Source: Paraphaeosphaeria minitans (taxonomy: Eukaryota; Ascomycota; Dothideomycetes; Pleosporales; Didymosphaeriaceae). Taken from it: 64,000 bases of DNA. Shown here piece by piece: positions 1-9,422 of the stretch (its first letter is position 1; each line of letters begins with the position of its first letter). The stretch spans positions 558,001-622,000 of the forward strand of contig WJXW01000003.1 in assembly GCA_015832175.1 (NCBI GenBank), in the 5' to 3' direction. The notes beneath the pieces were generated by a model. It saw only the letters and a list, made by a program, of their open reading frames with translations. It was not told the origin of the DNA and did no database searches. The translations under genes were made by a program, and so were the position numbers.

Positions 1-14
1 ACGCATCGAGGCGT

Positions 15-738
15 TTACTTGGTCTCGTTCTGGAGGAAAGTGATGAGGTCGTTTCGGTCCTTGGGCTTCTTGAGGCCGCCGAATGCCATCTTGGTACCGG
101 GGATGTACTTCTTGGGGTTCTCGAGGTACTCGAACTGGGCCGAGTCAGCCATGAACTCCCTGGATGTGTGATTTGTATCGACCTACCAGAGTGTCGTTGT
201 TCCACTCGCAGCCCTTCTGCTTGTTGGCGTCGGTGTAGGAGAAACCCTCGACCTGGCCAGACTTGCGGCCGAAGAGACCGTGCAGGTTGGGGCCAATCTT
301 GTTACCCTCACCCTCCTTCAGGGTGTGGCACTGAGCGCATCGGGTCTGTGGCTAGTCAGAATCGGCACGTTGGGTGAGGCTGGCGACGAGGCCAGCGAGG
401 GCGGTTTGCTGTTCATCGTACCTTGAAGAGGTTGGCACCCTTCTTAGCATCGCCTGTGAAGATGCGTCAGCAAGTGTCATGATGATGTAGGAGCTGTAGC
501 AGCCGGCATGACGGATGCGCGCGTCTGTGCCGGATATTGAGCGCAAGGTCGCCACGCGGAGATAGGAACCCCAGGAGTCGTCAAGAAAGCGTCTGGAAGA
601 CTTCTCAGGCTGTGATCGTTCCTGGGGACGTACTCGCATGCGATGCGATGGCTCAATGTCTGGGACAGAAACGTGGCGACGCGGACAGCTGGATGACGTT
701 GGCGACAGCTGTGCGGACGTACCCTGTTCGAAACCCAT
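15..738 (-). CDS. CYC1: Cytochrome c, 108 aa, four exons
   Basis: This is the small haem protein of the mitochondrial intermembrane space that carries electrons from complex III to complex IV. Exons on the minus strand are 738-723, 453-422, 345-187 and 134-15; introns are 722-454 (269 nt), 421-346 (76 nt) and 186-135 (52 nt), all GT-AG. The spliced protein starts [15 protein letters not shown], has the haem-attachment motif CAQCH (Cys19, Cys22, His23) and the axial methionine in [11 protein letters not shown] (Met85), and ends LQNETK. Length and the positions of all landmarks match fungal cytochromes c. The first exon is only 16 nt and ends inside a glycine codon. One mild oddity is Cys62 ([10 protein letters not shown]), where many fungal homologues have Ile or Val. 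It is divergent from the dehydrogenase gene at 1396. Identity is certain; the 3' UTR lies off the left edge. Confidence 0.96.
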
Positions 739-923
739 TGTGATTATAGAGGTGGAGCTGGAGTAGCTGCTGGGATGAAGTAGTGATGGCGTGGATGTGT
801 GGAGGACGAGTGGTTCTGGCTTGCGAGATGGGAAGTAAAAAAAGCTGATGATGGGAAAGCAGGAGAGGGTTTTTGAGCGTCACGGGCTTGGCACTAAGAG
901 GGCTCGAGTGGGTCTGGTGGCAA

Positions 924-928
924 CCAAT
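924..928. promoter_or_regulatory. CCAAT box upstream of cytochrome c
   Basis: An ACCAATCA context sits about 185 nt upstream of the cytochrome c start codon, in inverted orientation relative to the gene. CCAAT boxes bound by the HAP/CBC complex are known to activate respiratory genes in yeast and filamentous fungi. That this copy works is inference. Confidence 0.4.
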
Positions 929-1171
929 CAGGGCGCACGCGAAAGAAATCGCAAAGGACGCTCGGGCGAAGCCGGGGATGGCTCGAAAACAGACTGCGAG
1001 TGGAACCAGCTTGGAGGAGTGCTCTCCTTTGCTCACACCTGCGCATTGCATTCTTCTTTGCTCCTCACGTCGTCACGCTGTACATTGATGATTGTATTGT
1101 GACATTGGCGATGCTGCTGGCGCCCGCAATCGGTTACTGACCACCTTTTGCACTCGGCTAGCCACCGCCCA

Positions 1172-1328
1172 CGACCACCCTCCCAGCCTAGGCCTGAGTA
1201 TCTAGTAGATATCTATCTACCGTACCGTACCATACCGTACCGTAGACTATCCCACGACGACCCTCCCAGCCTAGGCCTGATTATCTAGTAAATATCTATC
1301 TACCGTATCGTACCGAGACTATCCCACG
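1172..1328. repeat. Two tandem units of about 80 nt between divergent genes
   Basis: Unit 1 (about 1172-1254) and unit 2 (about 1255-1328) share CCCTCCCAGCCTAGGCCTGA, then TATCTAGTA(G/A)ATATCTATCTACCG, a short run of CGTAC/CGTAT pentamers, and GACTATCCCACG. The second unit has fewer pentamers. The repeat lies just upstream of the dehydrogenase start codon at 1396, so it probably sits in its promoter or 5' UTR. Confidence 0.8.
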
Positions 1329-1395
1329 TACCTCCGAGGCTCCAACCTCGGTCTGCAGCGCACCCGCCCCCCTGCGCCACCCACGCTTCGTCGTC

Positions 1396-2515
1396 ATGAA
1401 TCAGATCCCCGATGTGCTCTACGCAGATCGCGATTCCACCACCTGGCTCATCCTCGGTGCGAGCAGAGGCATCGGCCTCGAGTTTGTGCGCCAGCTGCTC
1501 CAGCGCGGCGAGCGGATAATCGCCACCGTCCGCGAGCCCTACGCATCCCATGCCTCCGCCCTGTGGGGCCAGGCCGGCAGCGACCATGGCCGCTGCCAGA
1601 TGTATATATGTGACGTCCTAAGTGAAGACAGCATCGTCGTACGTCTGCTCTGTGCAACTGCGCCCTCTGCAGGCATGCGTGCTTTTGTTTGTCCCCATCA
1701 GAGCCTTGTCTGCATTCATGGAAACCGACTGACCAGAGCACTCCCCGCCAGCAATTCGTCAGCCAGCTCATGGGCATCCGCAACCTCAAGATAGATTATG
1801 TAGTCATAAACGCAGGCGTCCTGCGATATCCCAATGTAAGAGAGACGCGCCCTTAACCATGCAAGGGCTGCGCTGATCAGGGCAGAGAGCGACTGAGCTG
1901 TACGTTCCCTGCACCCTTCACCTCTCCACCAACATCGCATCGTGTGCTTGCTTCATGCTTCACTGCACCCATCCATGCATCGAACAGGTCATCCAGCCTA
2001 CACAATGTCTGACATGCACCCAGCTCCTTCGACGAGTTCGCCTTTCACCTGCACACCAACACCATTGGCCCGATCATCTGCGCCCAGAAACTCCTCCAAA
2101 CAAACATCCCCATCGGCACCATCACCTTCATGTCGTCCGACTCGGGCTCCCACGGCAACTTCCGCGAGATGGAAGACGGCTTCGCCGCCTACGCTGCCTC
2201 CAAAGCCGCCCTCAACATGGCGATACGGCACATGGCCGCCGAGCTCAAGCGCAAAGACGATGATACTGTAATACTAGCCATGCACCCTGGAGAGGTTGCA
2301 ACGTAAGTCCACATTCTTTTCGTACAGAGCAGGTGCGTGGCGGCCGGTGCTGACAGGGGGTTAGGGACATGGCAAACATCAACGTGACATGGGAGGTGCA
2401 GGGAATCATCACGGCAGAGGAGAGCGTGACCAAGATGGTGGATGTGATTCAAAGCAAGGGAGTCCAGCACAGCGGGACCTTTTGGACGTACGAGAACAAG
2501 CCGTATGTCTGGTGA
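1396..2515 (+). CDS. Short-chain dehydrogenase/reductase, 256 aa, five exons
   Basis: A classical SDR that uses NAD(P)H to reduce or oxidise a small carbonyl or alcohol; the substrate cannot be told from sequence. Exons are 1396-1638, 1752-1835, 1886-1899, 2024-2302 and 2365-2515, with GT-AG introns of 113, 50, 124 and 62 nt. The third exon is only 14 nt (codons for RATE plus two bases) and is needed to keep frame between NAGVLRYPN and LSFDEFAFHLHTNT. Landmarks are the cofactor motif GASRGIG (residues 21-27), NAG (101-103), the active-site serine in FMSSDSGS (about 150-151) and YAASK (Tyr169, Lys173). The protein ends NKPYVW at a TGA. No signal peptide or membrane segment is seen, so it is probably cytosolic. 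It is close to the C-factor-like SDR type. Stop-containing introns make the gene look fragmented if splicing is ignored. Confidence 0.9.
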
Positions 2516-2824
2516 GTAGGCCGCTGAAGACAGTTGGTGCTCATACCCACGTGGCACAATTACCATCTACGAAATAAAAAAAAACCCCCGCCTCGCTATC
2601 TTCCATGACGCACCCCATGATGGTAATACTCAAAACTCCAAAGGGGCCCTACCACAAGCCAAAGGACAGAGTTCCAGGTTACAGTAGGGATTGTGCGCAA
2701 GACGTTCAACATTGATTGCTGGTGGTAAAGTGACCTTCTCTCCCGGCACAAGCTCGTGCAGATAATTGCATGTTTGCGCACTCCCGTTTTGGCGACGGTT
2801 AGGGCGGCAGTGGCCTTTGTGGTA
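2516..2824. other. Convergent 3' intergenic region
   Basis: This holds the 3' ends of the dehydrogenase (+) and the CCCH protein gene (-). An A-rich run at about 2573-2584 may be part of the dehydrogenase 3' UTR. No open frame here looks coding. Confidence 0.5.
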
Positions 2825-4942
2825 CTAGAAGAAACAGATACCAGGCCGCTCGGGAGGTGCTTGAGGTGGCGCATGTTGGGCTTGAGGGTGTGTCCGTGAT
2901 GCTCCCCCATGAGGACCCATCTTGGGCCCCTCATGCTGATACGTGGACCGATCAGCGAGCGGCACTCGGGGTGTTTTCAAGGGTGCGTCAGGGGACGAAA
3001 GAATTGCTGAGTCGCATGGCACTGTACTAGTATCCGCAGGCTGCTGGAATGTAATCCGCTCGACGAGAGGAACGGCAAGACCATGCTCCTGCTGAATCAG
3101 AGCCTTTTCAGTGTCCACACAAAAATCTTGGATCCACTTCTTGGAATGATACATTGTTTTTGATGCTTCGCGTACTGTTGCAAGTCGCTTGGAGTAATAC
3201 ATAGTGGCCTGCGTATCGTCATCGGGAATTGATAGTTTTTGCTTAAGCTCCCTCGTGGTAGCGGAACCGACGGATGTCTGTAGGGGGTAAGGGGAGACCT
3301 CAGGTTTCCGAGCTAGGTCATGCGTCTTGGGGAGCATGTATTGTTCGGCCGCCTCTAAATGCTGGCGCTTGGTAGGTACACTATTACCCTGGCTAGAAGC
3401 CTTACGCTTGCCTCCTTGTGTGCCAGCATGGCTGATGGACGTTGGAGGAAGAGATGTACGAGAAGGGCCCCGTGTTGGGGCAGTCAATGGAGACGTCGAT
3501 GTTGCGACCGTAGCTGTGTTAGCAGGCTGCGACACCACTGGCACATTGCTAATCACAGTGGCGCTGGGGCTCGCTGTTGAGAGAGAGATAGGCGCTTTCT
3601 CCTGCGGAGCGCTTTTCATCTTTTGAGCCTCAGCCGCTTTCCTCAGACGCTGCCGCTGGCGCTTGCCAGACCTATTTTTGCCCCGCATCCTTTCTTTCTT
3701 CGGTGGCTCGGCAACCACTTCCAAACGAGGGTCAGGATTATCTCCATCCGCAGGTGCGCTTGTAGCAGCAGCCCCATGGTGCTTGTTATTGCTAGCTTCC
3801 GTATCAAGGTGGCCGGCATGCGATGAGAGTTGCTCCTGGCGATTGGTATTCTCCGAATGATCAACGGCTGAGTCGATGCCAGGTTGCTCTCTATCGTGCT
3901 GGATGATTGTTTGATCTGGCTGCCGAGGGCTTCCCGACTTCAAGGCCCGACCACCTTCACACGTTTTCTTGTACTTCTTCTGCGGTCCGGGATATACTTC
4001 TAAATGTCCGTCAGGATGATCTTCGTTGGAGGGTTCACTGGTGGAAACAAGCCCACTCTTCAAAGCGGTACTTTCCGTGTCAGTATGCTGGGGTTGTGAC
4101 GAGAGATGCTCGAGATTGACGGCTTGTGGCGGACCTAGCGGCAAATACTGAACAGAAGGGGCCTGATTCTTCGCAGTATCGCTCGAACGAGCCGACGTAA
4201 TGTCTACGGATCCGTCGCTTGGAGCGTCCTTCGTCTTCTTGTTGCTATTCGGTTCAGAGTCAAAGCCTATCCAACCTTCGCTCGTCTCGTCGCCGTCAAT
4301 TTGAAAATTCTCATCACCTAATGTCACATACGTTTGCTTCGCTTCCTTCTGCTTAACGTCCAACTCTTTCGGGATCTCATCAACACGAGGACCATCAGGA
4401 TAGTACCGCTGCATGAACTCACCGAGGTCCGTACGGAACGGGCAGAATCGGAGGTCGCACCGCCGATAGCCCTGGTGCGAGTATCCATGCGGTCGAAAAA
4501 TCGGCCAGTTGTGGTTCAGCTCGTGTTCAAAGGGGCATTCTGCACCGTGACGACAGTTTCCGTGGTACCAAAAAATGCAAGTTTGTTTCAAAACGCGGCT
4601 GGGTCGCGCGCGCGGCTCTGCGTTGGACATCGAATGGAGGCGCGGGGTGTGCGTGTATGTTGACAGTGTTGTGTTGGTCGCAAATTCCGTTGCTGCACCT
4701 AACGGGAGAGGCACGTGTCGCTGGTGTGAAGTAGTACCGGCGTGAGGACACCCAGAGCTCAAATGGTCCAAGAATTGAGCTGGAAGCGACAGTTCCATGT
4801 TTTGTTGGTCGGTGAATAGACCCCAGAGCTGCGGACAGCCGCACACGTTACCATGGCGGTCAAAGAGAAGGCTAGTGTTGAGGTCTACGCCAAAATGATC
4901 GTAATCTGCTTGGCCGAGCGGCAAGGACGAGTCCATGGCCAT
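2825..4942 (-). CDS. CCCH zinc-finger protein, 705 aa, single exon
   Basis: One uninterrupted frame. A single CCCH finger, C-x7-C-x5-C-x3-H (Cys122, Cys130, Cys136, His140; core CRHGAECPFEH), lies in the N-terminal fifth and is followed by a second Cys/His-containing stretch (GYRRCDLRFCPFR, about 159-170) that may extend it. The rest is low-complexity and rich in Ser, Pro, Thr and Gln. It includes a strongly basic segment (KKERMRGKNRSGKRQRQRLR) that looks like a nuclear-localisation or RNA-binding patch. CCCH fingers of this spacing usually bind RNA, so a nuclear RNA-binding role is the best guess, but I do not recognise an orthologue with known function. A second in-frame ATG two codons downstream could be the true start. 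The downstream end contains a Pro-rich tail (QAPPERPG). Its neighbours do not suggest a pathway. Confidence 0.8.
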   Translation of the reverse strand: MAMDSSLPLGQADYDHFGVDLNTSLLFDRHGNVCGCPQLWGLFTDQQNMELSLPAQFLDHLSSGCPHAGTTSHQRHVPLPLGAATEFATNTTLSTYTHTPRLHSMSNAEPRARPSRVLKQTCIFWYHGNCRHGAECPFEHELNHNWPIFRPHGYSHQGYRRCDLRFCPFRTDLGEFMQRYYPDGPRVDEIPKELDVKQKEAKQTYVTLGDENFQIDGDETSEGWIGFDSEPNSNKKTKDAPSDGSVDITSARSSDTAKNQAPSVQYLPLGPPQAVNLEHLSSQPQHTDTESTALKSGLVSTSEPSNEDHPDGHLEVYPGPQKKYKKTCEGGRALKSGSPRQPDQTIIQHDREQPGIDSAVDHSENTNRQEQLSSHAGHLDTEASNNKHHGAAATSAPADGDNPDPRLEVVAEPPKKERMRGKNRSGKRQRQRLRKAAEAQKMKSAPQEKAPISLSTASPSATVISNVPVVSQPANTATVATSTSPLTAPTRGPSRTSLPPTSISHAGTQGGKRKASSQGNSVPTKRQHLEAAEQYMLPKTHDLARKPEVSPYPLQTSVGSATTRELKQKLSIPDDDTQATMYYSKRLATVREASKTMYHSKKWIQDFCVDTEKALIQQEHGLAVPLVERITFQQPADTSTVPCDSAILSSPDAPLKTPRVPLADRSTYQHEGPKMGPHGGASRTHPQAQHAPPQAPPERPGICFF

Positions 4943-5281
4943 GGATAAATATTGGCAGGGCCCACGAGCTTGTTTACCGCGAGAGGGCCGCTGCAGCCGA
5001 ACAGGTGAAGGGGCCTGGAACTGAGCACGGCTTTATAAGGACTCGGCGGCGAGAATTAGTGCAGAAGAAGTGCAGTGACCCACGAGTGACCATAAAACGA
5101 AAGTGAATGAAATTGATAAATTATGGCCCGTTTGCCTATACGTTAACGTAAGCATGTGACGAATCCTTAACTTGATATATACCTGTCCGCTCCCATGTGT
5201 TTCTACACTCTGATGTATCTACGCTTGAGAGAATAAGGTAACTATGTAAGAGTGGGAGAAACACACATCCAAATGCGTTGC
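4943..5281. other. Intergenic region, two minus-strand genes
   Basis: This is the promoter side of the CCCH gene and the 3' side of the oxygenase gene. I see no further coding frame and no repeat. Confidence 0.4.
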
Positions 5282-6829
5282 CTACAATATCGTCTTCACT
5301 AACCCCGACGCAACCCTAACTCCCGCATACGCGCCAATCGCCACAAGACCGACGAAGATGCCCAAGGTTCTCAGGTTTCTCATCTCTACGCCCGAAGTCT
5401 TCAGCTTGATTTCCCTTGGCTTGCCCATATCAGTGACGGTATCGTACTCAGGGACGTACTTGAAGTCAAATGTAGTCTCGATACCGGAAAGTCCGTACTT
5501 GGCATTCACGATAACGTTGTAGAATATACGCTTGAGTCGCTCGACATGGCCGTGGTCAAGGATGGGTATAGCACGGTAGAAGTAACAAATGCCCATGAAG
5601 AAGAGACACTGGCCGGCCATGAGCGCCCAATAGTAATATGACACACGCGGGAGGCCTAGTTCATCGGCCAGCTCGTTGCCTAGACGCGCAGGTATGAAGT
5701 CAGTATGGCCCAAACAAGGAAGACGATAGAAACATACCATTGAGCCATCGTGCGCTGGCGACCAACATGTCCGGGGAGACGAAGGTAGGTGGCTGGCCTT
5801 CAAGAGAATGAATGATATTGTTTGCGAGGATCTTTGACATATCAGAGGGATGAACCTCATTCCAGAGAAGTGATTCCATAATAGCTTTTGCCTTTTCAGG
5901 TGTCTCAAAGTGTTCGTGAGGCGTGCCCATAATGTGACCAATGTATCTCCAGAGAGCGACGTAGTCTTTCTTCTCCTGCTCACGGAGGAATATGCCTTGG
6001 CGTGGAAAGCTCAGCCAGATTAGGGTAGCACAAAACGTTCCGATGGTTGCTATCTGGTCGAGGTCGTTCACTGGAACACCCCATTCCTCTAGGTCGAAGT
6101 AGCTCGGTCGGTCCTTTGTGAGCTTCATGATGCGTTGCCGGACAGCAGCATGGAGAAGTCGGACCCGAATGGACGAGGCCCAGCCTTCACCTCCAGGCTG
6201 GAGGGACTCCAAGGACCGAGTACACTGGAGAATATGCTGCGTCGTCTCGAAAAGTCGTCGTCGTGCTACTTTCGTCGAAAACCCTCCTGTTCTCGCCAGC
6301 GTCTCCACCACTCGCGCTGCCCCCATGCCGCCCAGAAGAGACTGGTATGTAAGTCCGGTCAAGGCCGGCCCTCCATATCTGTAGAATACATCCTGCCCTC
6401 TTTTTATCTGGGCCCAATCCACCCAATCCGGAACCGCATTCACTTCGTCCCAGAGTTTTTTAAGGTTTGGATCCGCCTTATGATTATCTCTTAGCAGGAC
6501 GTACAGGTCTCTTTGTGGAAGGGGAAGTTGATCATTCTTTTCCTCGTCTATGCCTGTCACCGCAGCTGGTGGTGGATCCCTCCTCCGCGGAAGTGCTCCG
6601 CTGGTCGGCGGCGAAAGCTCATTAAGACGATCAAGACATTGTTCCCCAAGCACATCATACGAATGTTTGAGGAGTTTCGCTTTCTCATCTGTGAGATGGG
6701 CTTCTGTCCATTCAAACTGGTAGCCCCAGCAGCTAGAAGCGATCAGTAAGGCGCCCCGTCATTATGACTCGCTAGATCTTACCATCGGGTGTTTTCTGTT
6801 CGTGTTCTGAACGGGCTGAGCAACGCCAT
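5282..6829 (-). CDS. mpaB/latex-clearing-protein-like (DUF2236) oxygenase, 479 aa
   Basis: Member of the ER-bound oxygenase mpaB/mpaB'/rubber oxygenase catalytic-domain family (PF09995). Known members are haem proteins that cleave isoprenoid chains, such as MpaB in mycophenolic acid synthesis and Lcp in rubber degradation; the substrate here is unknown. Exons on the minus strand are 6829-6783, 6732-5738 and 5679-5282; introns are 6782-6733 (50 nt) and 5737-5680 (58 nt). The first exon adds MALLSPFRTRTENTR and the splice completes a CCWGYQFEW start typical of this family. The motif RVRLLHAAVR (about 205-214) carries a histidine (His210) that I equate with the Lcp haem ligand from family knowledge. 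Other conserved stretches are FPRQGIFLREQE and YIGHIMGTPHEHF. Hydrophobic segments at about 245-258, 360-380 and near the C terminus (LGIFVGLVAIGAYAGV) fit membrane anchoring. No biosynthetic cluster surrounds it, so a general isoprenoid or lipid role is possible. Confidence 0.85.
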
Positions 6830-7236
6830 GATAATACGCACTCAAACGGAAAAAAGTTCGGGTCGGAAAGTAATGGTAGGAACGAGAGAGTTGAATTGAA
6901 ACAGAATCTGCGACTGGAGTGCAACAATATCGGCGCTTTGAATCTAGCCGTCACCAGTCAGATGCTACCGAGGAGGCCGGTCCAAAAGTGGATTCAGGCA
7001 ACGCCAAGGGCAACGTCCTTCCCAACCTCGATAATATCTACTCATGACCTCAAGGTCAGTATCTGAGGGTTGAGTGCTGCCTCGGAGCACGCGCGAGAAC
7101 GTAAAACCTGCGAAGCGTAGCGTTGTGACGTCAGTGAAGCGAAGTGTGGCTTGTGGCTTTCACATTTCGTGGCGCAGCTTCGAGCCTTCTTTGGCGATCT
7201 CCCGAAACTTTTCATTCCCTCCCCTTTCCAGTTCCC
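6830..7236. other. Divergent promoter region
   Basis: This lies between the oxygenase (-) and the RRG9-like gene (+). It presumably holds both promoters and 5' UTRs. I could not pick out a clear TATA or known operator. Confidence 0.4.
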
Positions 7237-8001
7237 ATGCCAGCCATGAATTGTCACGCCTGTTCACGGAAGGCTCTAGGTTTCGTCTTTCGCTCTGTAT
7301 TTGATCTGGAGCCCGCCATCTTACCCAGTACGAAATCCGCTCGTTACGCTGCGTTCTCACGATGCTTCTCTACCGCGCGCGGTCAATCACCATTGGAGAA
7401 AGCCCCCACAGACAATGCAAAGCCTCTGAACAGTAAAAAAGACCCAGAATCAAACGATACAGTCGATATAGAGAAAGACCGCCCGGCGTGGATGGTCGAG
7501 AAGGAAGCTGTGAAGAGGAAGCTGAACGGGGAGGCGTGGAACCCCCGCAAGAAGCTCTCGCCGGACACTATGGAAGGCATCCGACATCTGAACAACACGC
7601 AGCCGATGAGATTCACAACCCCCGTTCTTGCGCAACACTTTCAGGTCTCACCAGAGGCTATCAAGCGCATTTTGAAGAGCAAATGGCGACCCTCGGACGA
7701 GGAACAGGAGGAAAGGATACGGAGATGGGACAAGCGCGGCGAACAGATATGGACAAATCTCGTTGAGCTGGGAGTCAAACCGCCGAAGAAGTGGAGAGAA
7801 ATGGGTGTAGGTCGGGCACAAGCTGGGAAGAAGCCCAGGTGGAAGACTGGGCCAAGAAACGCTGTAGTCGTGAAAGACAGCGTCAGCGGTAGCCACTTTG
7901 GCTGGGCAGAGGAAGATGTGATACCGATTGTAGACGGAAAGTCTAGAGCACCGTCGTCTCGCAAGGTGAACATGCACTTCTCGGATCGGATGGGTGTGTG
8001 A
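7237..8001 (+). CDS. RRG9: RRG9/neugrin-like mitochondrial protein, 254 aa
   Basis: Intron-free gene for a protein of the Required for Respiratory Growth 9 / neugrin family, which in yeast is a mitochondrial factor needed for respiratory growth and genome maintenance. The neugrin-like core runs from about residue 85 to 178: AWMVEKEAVKRKLNGE, WNPRKKLSPDTMEGIRHL, FTTPVLAQHFQVSPEAIKRI and LKSKWRPS, all hallmarks of the family. The first 50 residues are basic and poor in acidic residues (RKALGFVFRS, RYAAFSRCFSTARG), as expected for a mitochondrial presequence. I chose the ATG at 7237; an in-frame ATG at 7144 would add 31 residues and one at 7246 would remove three, and sequence alone does not settle this. 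The C-terminal third (after about 180) is basic and poorly conserved. It is divergent from the oxygenase gene. Confidence 0.87.
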   Translation: MPAMNCHACSRKALGFVFRSVFDLEPAILPSTKSARYAAFSRCFSTARGQSPLEKAPTDNAKPLNSKKDPESNDTVDIEKDRPAWMVEKEAVKRKLNGEAWNPRKKLSPDTMEGIRHLNNTQPMRFTTPVLAQHFQVSPEAIKRILKSKWRPSDEEQEERIRRWDKRGEQIWTNLVELGVKPPKKWREMGVGRAQAGKKPRWKTGPRNAVVVKDSVSGSHFGWAEEDVIPIVDGKSRAPSSRKVNMHFSDRMGV

Positions 8002-8614
8002 CAACATCTCAACGAGCCGAATACCAAAGCAGGAAGTCGACCAAAGCATCGAACGACGGCTGCTAGTGCCTGAAGTTTCCAGGACAGGAACAAGCTGCCC
8101 AAAACGCAACTGATCGCTCTGTTGTGTGCTATCTCCAACTGTGCAAGTGGACTCAATGGGCAAGCGAAGTATTTGAGCTTACTTAAGTCTTATTCGAAAG
8201 GAGTGTAGAAGTCAGCACTTCTACCACAAGGCTATCTATCGGCAACGATTTTAAAGCGGTGAAGGTTGGTAAGTCCTCCATGGACGAACTTCGTTTCGAA
8301 CGGCTTGGAGCGACAAAGGTTCAAAGAGGCGGTCACCGTTCCGGAGCGAACGAAGGGAAGTACATTGACAGAACCTTGGGCACGCCCAATTGGCAGAAGT
8401 AATACAATATACTGTGTTGCTGTATCTGATGACTTTCGTCCTAACAGGCGCCGATCACAACCACAAGCATTGCCTCCCTGCTCACAACAATCTATGCACG
8501 ATCTACTGTAGTTTGCAAATCATCATCCTGGCCATTTCATGTCTGAGATGCAGCATGTCTTGCGATTACAAGATATTTCATCGTCCCGTAGGCAATGTAT
8601 AATTAGTCGCTTAA
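8002..8614. other. Gene-free transition into the repeats
   Basis: Base composition is still fairly balanced. Short frames such as 8266-8511 show no recognisable domain and are not called. The stretch ends exactly where a solo LTR begins. Confidence 0.5.
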
Positions 8615-8829
8615 TGTGAGGTCTGGTTATAGGCAATAGTATTTGCTTCACACTAGGAAGGACAGTGAAAGGATGACTCGGTAGCATTAATAGAATAATA
8701 CTTGTCTTGTGTAGAGTTAGGGCGCGGCGCAGGTTTTGCGCAGCTAGCTTGCTTAGCGCACAGGCCCTTTATAAGTCCTTAGCGCTAGATACCACAACAC
8801 CACAACAATATCGTGATCTACCCGTTACA
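8615..8829. repeat. Solo LTR of the G3 Gypsy family
   Basis: A 215-nt unit that starts TGTGAGGTCTGG and ends CCCGTTACA is flanked on both sides by CTTAA (8610-8614 and 8830-8834), a perfect 5-bp target duplication. The same sequence, more RIP-mutated, recurs at 32324-32539. The duplication with no internal sequence shows that this is a solo LTR left by LTR-LTR recombination. It sits at the border between gene-rich and AT-rich DNA. Confidence 0.88.
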
Positions 8830-8998
8830 CTTAAAGTCATGGGGCCCCGTGAAAGAATAAATAATTAATATATATAGTAGGGGGTTATAACAAAAGGAAC
8901 GAATAGTTCTAGGGGCTAATATAAGGATAGAGTAGACCTTATCCCTAATTTAAATAGTTGTAAGTGTAATAGGCCAGATACTATTACGAACTAGATAG
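8830..8998. other. Short unassigned AT-rich spacer
   Basis: It lies between the solo LTR and the Copia A 5' LTR. It has no recognisable motif apart from GGGGCCCC-type sequence near 8840. The target duplication puts its left end in the DNA that existed before the solo LTR inserted. Confidence 0.3.
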
Positions 8999-9422
8999 TG
9001 TAAGGAATAGGTAACCTTTAAAGGTTCCTAGAGTTACCTTTTCTATATTCTAGAACTTTCTATAATGACGTCATAATGACGTCATAGCCCTATGGATACT
9101 AGGTAACGTTATAGGTGACGTCATAAAGTGACGTTATAGGTGACGTTATAGGTAACGTTATAGATAGTAGAGAATTACTAAGTAGAATACTCTAGAATCT
9201 CTACTATATATATATAAGGAGAGTTACCTTCTACGTATACTTTTTATTCTAGATAGTAATTCTAAGCCTATACCTAAGGTTTTATTGCTCTATTTAACTA
9301 CGTTCGATCTACCCTCTATTACTCTAGTCTCTACTATTCTAGGTAACTAGTACTAGGGGAGAGAAGGTACTAGAAGGTCTAGAAGGTTACCCTTTATCCT
9401 CTAGCCTCTACCTCCTCTTTAA
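8999..9422 (+). repeat. Copia A 5' LTR
   Basis: About 424 nt, TGTAAGGAATAGG to CTCCTCTTTAAA. It is about 22 nt longer than the other copies because of extra CRE-like repeats at 9116-9150. It contains three intact TGACGTCA palindromes (9066-9073, 9077-9084, 9116-9123) and several TGACGTTA/TAACGTTA derivatives. A TATATATATAAGGAG stretch near 9205-9223 could be the core promoter. Confidence 0.88.

Noticed and set aside
653..1051. 132-codon minus-strand frame upstream of cytochrome c
   Set aside because: It overlaps exon 1 and its promoter, shows no domain, and is explained by 5' flanking DNA.
3327..4663. Several plus-strand frames of 60-110 codons opposite the CCCH gene
   Set aside because: They are antisense shadows of a long single-exon gene and show no conserved motif.
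7641..8163. Two 171-codon minus-strand frames over the RRG9-like gene
   Set aside because: They are antisense to a well-supported conserved protein and show no known domain.
8266..8602. Small plus-strand frames of 70-81 codons
   Set aside because: No motif, no homologue recognised, and they lie in transitional DNA at the repeat border.
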